Source: Peptococcaceae bacterium UBA2264 (GTDB lineage Bacteria > Bacillota > Desulfitobacteriia > Desulfitobacteriales > Desulfitobacteriaceae). Taken from it: 11,048 bases of DNA. The stretch spans positions 3,424 to 14,471 of the forward strand of contig DDXI01000191.1 of assembly GCA_002347475.1 (NCBI GenBank), in the 5' to 3' direction. This document shows, one piece after another, positions 6,890 through 11,048 of the stretch (within the stretch, counting starts at the first letter, position 1; each line of letters starts with the position of its first letter). The notes below the pieces were generated by a model that saw only the letters and a list, made by a program, of their open reading frames with translations, was not told the origin of the DNA and did no database searches. The position numbers and the translations under genes are program-made.

Positions 6890-7480
6890 CTAAATTTCTG
6901 CAATATCACAGTCGACGGTCAGCTCTTTCAAAATTACTTTGACAAAATATTTTGCACTGGCAAGGTCGGATTGTTCCAGTTTGGCCAGAATGAATCGGTA
7001 CTTTTCGGTGAAAGGATGATAATTATGCAATTTAATTTCTCCGATACACTCCATCAAAGCATCAATATTATCAGCACAGCGAAGAATATTCCCCTCCAAA
7101 CTGTCATCCTTGCCGTCAAAGAGCAATTCCCGGTAAATGCTTTTATAAGGTTCTTCCATGCTGGCAATCAGATTTTCTTCGGCGATTTCTTTTTCAATCA
7201 GTGATACCATATCCCGCATTTGTTCGTTTTTATGTTTAACAGTACTGATTATATCACCTGTTATTGCCTCAACCACATCGTGATTGATGAGTTTCTTGAA
7301 TAATCTTTCCCAATTAATCACCTGATTGTTCTCTTCCTCGATTAAGGCTAACATTTGACCAATTTGAGCTACAAAGAAAGAATGTTCACTGACAGTTGTT
7401 CTTAAATGCATAAATTCTGTAGACCAGCGGCCCATATTATTAAGTTTTCTGACAGCTGACAGATAATTATGTAAACTCAA
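6890..7480 (-). CDS. YfbR-like HD-domain 5'-deoxynucleotidase
   Basis: The 196-residue product is an HD-superfamily phosphohydrolase. It aligns by eye with E. coli YfbR over the N-terminal two thirds: GRW with Arg18-Trp19, TTVSEHS with His33, NHDVVEAITGDI with His67-Asp68 and Glu71, and CADNIDALMECIGEI with Asp137. These supply the metal-binding H...HD...D set and the Arg/Trp that in YfbR recognise the nucleotide phosphate and sugar. YfbR removes the 5'-phosphate from deoxyribonucleoside monophosphates, so a role in nucleotide-pool turnover is likely, though substrate is inferred. The start is TTG (7478-7480), chosen because GAGGAGGGTG lies just upstream on the minus strand and an in-frame stop follows soon after. 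It is convergent with ppdK and divergent from dnaG, so it is a single-gene unit. A broader HDDC2-type assignment is the alternative. Confidence 0.85.
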   Translation of the reverse strand: MSLHNYLSAVRKLNNMGRWSTEFMHLRTTVSEHSFFVAQIGQMLALIEEENNQVINWERLFKKLINHDVVEAITGDIISTVKHKNEQMRDMVSLIEKEIAEENLIASMEEPYKSIYRELLFDGKDDSLEGNILRCADNIDALMECIGEIKLHNYHPFTEKYRFILAKLEQSDLASAKYFVKVILKELTVDCDIAEI

Positions 7481-7499
7481 TCTACACCCTCCTCTTTAA

Positions 7500-7508
7500 A
7501 TTATAACA
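7500..7508 (-). promoter_or_regulatory. Extended -10 promoter for the HD gene
   Basis: Read on the minus strand, TGTTATAAT gives an exact TATAAT with the TG of an extended -10. No good -35 is present at 17 nt (ATGCTT), which fits an extended -10 promoter. Transcription would start near 7493, leaving a very short leader with the Shine-Dalgarno almost at its 5' end. A small inverted repeat CAGAT-AAGC-ATCTG (7518-7531) lies just upstream of it. Confidence 0.45.
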
Positions 7509-7664
7509 GTTTTTAAGCAGATAAGCATCTGAGGTCAACAAAAAGAATTCTTTATACGATTTCAATATATTTTCTGGGCCGGGAGGCTGGTATTTAATTA
7601 GCATTAATATTATAATTTTAATTTTAAATAAAATAAATTATTGCCGGGAGGAAGGATTTAACGT

Positions 7665-7772
7665 TTGTTGAGGAGAATAAGTTTATATCAATTAAGAAAT
7701 CCTGATGTTCAGAAATTAAGGAGAAAAAGGATTTCGAATATTTTTGGCGAAGTTTTTAGTGAGCAGGGATGA
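7665..7772 (+). CDS. Possible small ORF upstream of dnaG (35 codons)
   Basis: A TTG at 7665 (or 7668) opens a 35-codon frame to TGA at 7770-7772. The purine-rich GGAGGAAGGA (7647-7656 region) ends 8 nt before the first TTG, a near-ideal ribosome site. The predicted peptide starts basic (LRRISLYQLRNPDVQKLRRK) and ends FGEVFSEQG; I recognise no family, signal peptide or membrane segment. Its stop overlaps an ATG at 7769 that opens a 24-codon frame running into the dnaG start in another frame, so it might couple translation towards dnaG. An ORF of this length with a TTG start can easily occur by chance. Confidence 0.25.
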   Translation: MLRRISLYQLRNPDVQKLRRKRISNIFGEVFSEQG

Positions 7773-7811
7773 TGAAATTCATAATATACAGCAAGATGAG
7801 GGCAGGTAAAT

Positions 7812-9665
7812 GTGAGGAATCGAATCCCGGATCAGACAGTTGAGGATATTCTCTCTCATAGTGATATCGTGGAAATAGTATCTGAGTATGTCAGTCTGCA
7901 GCACAAGGGAAAAAATTATATAGGTATTTGCCCTTTTCATGAGGAGAAAACACCGAGCTTCACTGTTACACCTGCTAAGCAGATGTTTTATTGTTTTGGC
8001 TGTAATGCAGGCGGCAATGTATTTTCTTTTTTGATGAAAAAAGAAAATTGGACATTTGTGGAGACAATCCAGTATTTAGCCGGTAAACACGGTATTAGAT
8101 TGCCTGATGAGGAATTGACTCCCAGCCAGAGGTCAGAACAAAAACGTCGAGGGCGCTGGGAGGAAATATATGAATGGGCAGCTAATTATTATCATGAAGT
8201 TTTGCTGCATTCTCCTGAAGGTGAACCCGGGCGCAGGTATTTTAGACAGAGAGAAATTAGTGAGGAAACTGTTCAAACATTTCGTTTGGGTTTTGCTCCT
8301 GAGCGCTGGGATGGTCTGCTCGTAGCCTTGCAGAGGCAGGGGGTTAGTCCCCTTGAAACAGCCGAAGCGGGCCTGGCCCTGGAAAAGGAAAAGAAACAGT
8401 CCGGAGCAGATATTATCAACTACTACGATCGTTTCCGCAATCGGATCATATTCCCTATCCTGGACGGTAAACGAAAACCGCTTGCTTTCGGGGGGCGGGT
8501 GTTGGACGAATCTTTGCCTAAATATCTGAACTCTCCGGAATCATTTTATTATAGCAAAGGGAAACATCTTTATGGCCTGAACAAAGCCTGTCATGGTATT
8601 CGGGAAAAAGGCTTTGCTCTTTTGGCAGAAGGTTATATGGATGTTCTGGCTTTGCAGCAAGCAGGTTATGGAAATGCCGTAGCTTCGCTTGGGACAGCCC
8701 TGACCAGAGAACAGGCTCAGCTGTTAAGACGTTATACACAGCGTATAATTATTTGTTATGATTCTGACCCTGCCGGTGTTAAAGCAACTCTCAGAGCAGG
8801 AGAGATTCTGACAGATGTTGGGCTGCGTGTCGAGGTTCTCAGGCTGACAGCAGCTAAAGATCCTGATGAATATATAAAAAAATTTGGTAGGGAAGATTTT
8901 CAAAAGATACTGAAGACAACATTAACCTATATAGAATTTAAGTATCATACTTTACTTGAAGAATTGCCAGTACGAACTATTCCGGAAAAAGCTGAAGTGA
9001 TTGCCAGAATCAGTCCGGATATTCTGAAGGTTTCCAGTCCGGCAGAAAGGGAGGGCTATGAGCGCTTTTTGAGTTTGGAGCTTGGCTTGTCTTTGGAGGC
9101 TGTACAACGTGAGATTGCGGGGGTCGAGAAGAAAAAACCCAAATATCGGCGTGATCATAAGTATAGGCCATCAGGGCAGGAAAATTCCCTGACTGACAGA
9201 AATGATATAAGCAGGCAGGCTGAAAACAATTCACCTGTAATTGCCGTTGTTCCACAGGGGGTTTACCGGGCCGAAAAAATGCTTCTGCGTTTGATTTTAG
9301 ATAATCCATCTTTCCTGGAAACAGTTGAAAAACAGTTGGGCGGTGATTTTTGGAGTGTTGCTGAGTATCAGAAGATATTTTTGAACTTGAAAGAATCCCG
9401 GCAAAACTTTTCAGGCTTAATCAGGGTTGATCAGGAAGATGAGGTTCAAAGTAAATTAGCTAATCTAATCCTGGAAGAGATTGATTTTTCCCAACCGGAA
9501 CGAATTATGACGGATTGTATTCGCGTAATACGGGCCGCTCAGAGGGAAGAGAGTATGACAGAATTACAAATCCGTATGGCAAAATTGGAAAAAACTGGTG
9601 ATATACAGGGAGCTATGGATCTTTTAAGGGAGATAGGAGAGCGGTTAAAACGTGGTGAAATGTAA
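7812..9665 (+). CDS. dnaG: DNA primase
   Basis: The 617-residue product is a complete bacterial DnaG. The N-terminal CHC2 zinc-binding domain has Cys40, His43, Cys61 and Cys64 (CPFHEEKTPSF, YCFGCNAGGN). The RNA polymerase core follows with GGRVLDESLPKYLNSPES (227-244). The TOPRIM metal site is formed by EGYMDVLALQQAGY (from Glu273, Asp277), SLGTALT and DSDPAG (Asp317, Asp319). The less conserved C-terminal part (about 480-617) should be the helicase-binding domain. DnaG lays RNA primers for the replication fork. The GTG start at 7812 is the first possible one, since an in-frame TGA lies at 7797-7799; GAGGG and CAGG upstream serve as a modest ribosome site. It runs directly into rpoD, 43 nt before the preferred sigma start, as in the classical dnaG-sigA operon. 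Confidence 0.99.
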   Translation: MRNRIPDQTVEDILSHSDIVEIVSEYVSLQHKGKNYIGICPFHEEKTPSFTVTPAKQMFYCFGCNAGGNVFSFLMKKENWTFVETIQYLAGKHGIRLPDEELTPSQRSEQKRRGRWEEIYEWAANYYHEVLLHSPEGEPGRRYFRQREISEETVQTFRLGFAPERWDGLLVALQRQGVSPLETAEAGLALEKEKKQSGADIINYYDRFRNRIIFPILDGKRKPLAFGGRVLDESLPKYLNSPESFYYSKGKHLYGLNKACHGIREKGFALLAEGYMDVLALQQAGYGNAVASLGTALTREQAQLLRRYTQRIIICYDSDPAGVKATLRAGEILTDVGLRVEVLRLTAAKDPDEYIKKFGREDFQKILKTTLTYIEFKYHTLLEELPVRTIPEKAEVIARISPDILKVSSPAEREGYERFLSLELGLSLEAVQREIAGVEKKKPKYRRDHKYRPSGQENSLTDRNDISRQAENNSPVIAVVPQGVYRAEKMLLRLILDNPSFLETVEKQLGGDFWSVAEYQKIFLNLKESRQNFSGLIRVDQEDEVQSKLANLILEEIDFSQPERIMTDCIRVIRAAQREESMTELQIRMAKLEKTGDIQGAMDLLREIGERLKRGEM

Positions 9666-9708
9666 TTGTATGGCGACCAGGACTAAACCACGGGTAGGAG
9701 ATGGTTCA

Positions 9709-10818
9709 GTGAGCGATGAGGAAATGAAAATGGAGAGTATCAGGACCCTTGTTCAGAGAGGCAAGAAGAAAGGGTCTTTGACATATAATGAAATTATGGA
9801 TGCTCTTCAAGGTGTCGAGCTTACAGCAGATCAGATCGACGATATTTATGAGCAGCTTGGTCGTATGGGTATAGAGATATTGCCTGAGAACGGGGATGTT
9901 GAAGAAGAAGTTCAGGATAAAGCTTCTGATGAAGAAACGGATGAGATTCAGGAAGAACCAGAGGTTGATCTTTCCATTCCTGAGGGGGTAGGAATAGATG
10001 ATCCTGTTCGTATGTATCTTAAGGAAATTGGTCGGGTTCACTTGCTCAATGCTCAAGAGGAAATCGAATTGGCTAAGCGCATGGAGGCTGGAGACGAAAA
10101 TGCTAAACGCCGTCTGGCTGAAGCTAATTTGAGGCTGGTCGTAAGTATTGCCAAACGTTATGTGGGACGAGGCATGCTCTTTTTGGATCTGATACAAGAA
10201 GGAAATTTGGGTCTTATTAAAGCGGTTGAGAAATTTGATTATACCAAAGGTTATAAGTTCAGCACTTATGCTACCTGGTGGATTCGCCAGGCTATTACCA
10301 GAGCAATAGCAGATCAGGCCAGAACGATTCGAATTCCTGTGCATATGGTGGAAACTATCAATAAGCTTATTCGAGTCTCACGCCAACTCTTACAAGAGCT
10401 GGGCAGGGAGCCTGCACCGGAAGAGATTGCTACTGTTATGGAGATTCCGGTAGAACGTGTCCGGGAGATAATGAAAATAGCTCAGGAACCGGTTTCTCTG
10501 GAAACTCCGATAGGTGAGGAAGAAGATTCCCATTTGGGAGATTTTATTCCTGACGAAGATGCTCCGGCACCTGCTGAGGCGGCTTCCTTTATCCTGCTTA
10601 AAGAGCAATTGGAAGAGGTGCTGGAGACACTTACTCCCAGAGAAGAAAAGGTTTTGCGTCTGCGCTTTGGGTTGGATGATGGGAGGACACGAACCCTGGA
10701 GGAAGTCGGTCAGGAGTTTGGAGTAACCAGGGAACGAATTCGTCAAATTGAGGCCAAGGCCTTGCGGAAACTTCGTCATCCCAGTCGCAGCAAAAAGCTC
10801 AAGGATTATTTGGAATAA
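9709..10818 (+). CDS. rpoD: RNA polymerase primary sigma factor (SigA/RpoD)
   Basis: The product directs RNA polymerase to housekeeping promoters. From GTG 9709 it has 369 residues, close to B. subtilis SigA (371). A short region 1.1-like segment (GKKKGSLTYNEIMDALQ) and an acidic linker are followed by region 1.2 (DDPVRMYLKEIGRV), region 2 (NLRLVVSIAKRYVGRGM, DLIQEGNLGLIKAVEKFDY, YKFSTYATWWIRQAITRA), region 3.2 (GDFIPDE) and the region 4.2 helix-turn-helix (LEEVGQEFGVTRERIRQIEA). I prefer GTG 9709 because TAGGAG (9695-9700) ends exactly 8 nt before it. In-frame ATG 9670 and GTG 9652 would add 13 or 19 residues; the latter overlaps dnaG by 14 nt, but both have poorly spaced ribosome sites. The gene is expected to be co-transcribed with dnaG. 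No clear hairpin terminator follows, only T-rich sequence. Confidence 0.97.
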   Translation: MSDEEMKMESIRTLVQRGKKKGSLTYNEIMDALQGVELTADQIDDIYEQLGRMGIEILPENGDVEEEVQDKASDEETDEIQEEPEVDLSIPEGVGIDDPVRMYLKEIGRVHLLNAQEEIELAKRMEAGDENAKRRLAEANLRLVVSIAKRYVGRGMLFLDLIQEGNLGLIKAVEKFDYTKGYKFSTYATWWIRQAITRAIADQARTIRIPVHMVETINKLIRVSRQLLQELGREPAPEEIATVMEIPVERVREIMKIAQEPVSLETPIGEEEDSHLGDFIPDEDAPAPAEAASFILLKEQLEEVLETLTPREEKVLRLRFGLDDGRTRTLEEVGQEFGVTRERIRQIEAKALRKLRHPSRSKKLKDYLE

Positions 10819-10916
10819 TAAAATATTGCAGATTTATTTTCAGTTTGTATTTTTTGATTTATTCCTTATTATTTTCCATTATTGATACTTTCTTTGCAGA
10901 TAAATGGCTATAAGAC

Positions 10917-10945
10917 TTGACGTAACAGAGTGTTTCTCGTATAAT
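10917..10945 (+). promoter_or_regulatory. Near-consensus promoter for tRNA-Asn
   Basis: TTGACG (10917-10922) and TATAAT (10940-10945) are separated by 17 nt. Initiation near 10952 leaves about 10 nt before the mature tRNA 5' end. This gives the tRNA its own strong, housekeeping-type promoter, independent of dnaG-rpoD. Confidence 0.85.
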
Positions 10946-10962
10946 AATCGATGCACGGGTGT

Positions 10963-11037
10963 TCCTCGATAGCTCAATGGTGGAGCAACCGGCTGTTAAC
11001 CGGTAGGTTGTAGGTTCGAGTCCTACTCGGGGAGCCA
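10963..11037 (+). tRNA. tRNA-Asn (anticodon GUU), CCA encoded
   Basis: A full cloverleaf folds. The acceptor stem TCCTCGA (10963-10969) pairs with TCGGGGA, with one T-G wobble, followed by discriminator G and an encoded CCA (11035-11037). The D stem is GCTC/GAGC. The anticodon stem ACCGG/CCGGT carries loop CTGTTAA with GTT at 10995-10997, reading asparagine AAC and AAU codons. The T arm is GTAGG-TTCGAGT-CCTAC. The window ends 11 nt later, so it may be the first gene of a tRNA cluster. Confidence 0.97.
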
Positions 11038-11048
11038 TTTTTAAATCT

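Larger units (their letters stand above)
7481..7811. other. Divergent intergenic region between the HD gene and dnaG
   Basis: These 331 bases hold the minus-strand promoter of the HD gene, a very AT-rich middle (about 7591-7640) and two exact copies of the 9-mer GCCGGGAGG (7578-7586 and 7643-7651), 65 bp apart. A TATAAT at 7611-7616 could be a -10 for dnaG but has no matching -35. A 35-codon ORF with a good ribosome site occupies 7665-7772. No tRNA, known riboswitch or terminator was recognised. Confidence 0.6.

Noticed and set aside
7811..7843. ATG at 7811 as an alternative dnaG start
   Set aside because: It is out of frame with dnaG; GTG 7812 is the first in-frame start after a stop and gives the conserved N terminus.
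9706..10344. 212-codon minus-strand ORF antisense to rpoD
   Set aside because: It mirrors conserved sigma regions 1 and 2 and encodes low-complexity, family-less sequence; it is a shadow frame.
10826..10901. Repeated TTGCAGAT octamer between rpoD and the tRNA
   Set aside because: Two unrelated short copies in AT-rich DNA without palindromy or a link to either gene; likely chance.

Overview
The window looks like chromosome of a mid-GC Firmicute, most likely an anaerobic member of the Clostridia (Peptococcaceae-like; genus not determined). The evidence is gene content and order. A two-gene glycyl-tRNA synthetase (glyQ-glyS), a ccpN-type CBS repressor, a PPDK regulatory protein, dnaG and the primary sigma factor follow one another as in the Bacillus subtilis glyQ-glyS-ccpN-yqfL-...-dnaG-sigA region. 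The ATP/phosphate-linked pyruvate, phosphate dikinase placed in the middle is typical of anaerobes and syntrophs. No mobile element, CRISPR array or phage gene was seen.

Layout: 1-135 is the 3' end of glyQ, overlapping glyS (128-2203) by 8 nt. After a 287-nt gap holding a perfect-consensus sigma-A promoter and a leader of about 180 nt come ccpN (2491-3132), the PPDK regulatory kinase/phosphorylase (3232-4068) and ppdK (4155-6788), all on +. A 22-bp perfect stem between ppdK and the next gene is a bidirectional terminator. A YfbR-like HD-domain 5'-nucleotidase lies convergently on the minus strand (6890-7480). A 331-nt divergent intergenic region follows, then dnaG (7812-9665), rpoD/sigA (preferred start 9709, end 10818) and tRNA-Asn(GUU) with its own strong promoter (10963-11037).

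Two functional themes appear. The first is a compact PEP/pyruvate node: a CcpN-type transcription regulator, the bifunctional Ser/Thr kinase/phosphorylase that switches PPDK off and on, and PPDK itself, which carries the target threonine (Thr454) two residues before the catalytic His456. The second is the conserved macromolecular-synthesis cluster (primase plus primary sigma factor), here with a nucleotide-pool HD hydrolase divergently upstream.

The genes are ordinary and well conserved. The less explained material is in the non-coding parts: the ccpN leader with competing pairings, a palindrome in front of ppdK, a possible 35-codon ORF upstream of dnaG, the extreme AGA arginine bias of ppdK, and the fact that six of seven complete genes appear to start with GTG or TTG. 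I did not find a convincing new biological system here.
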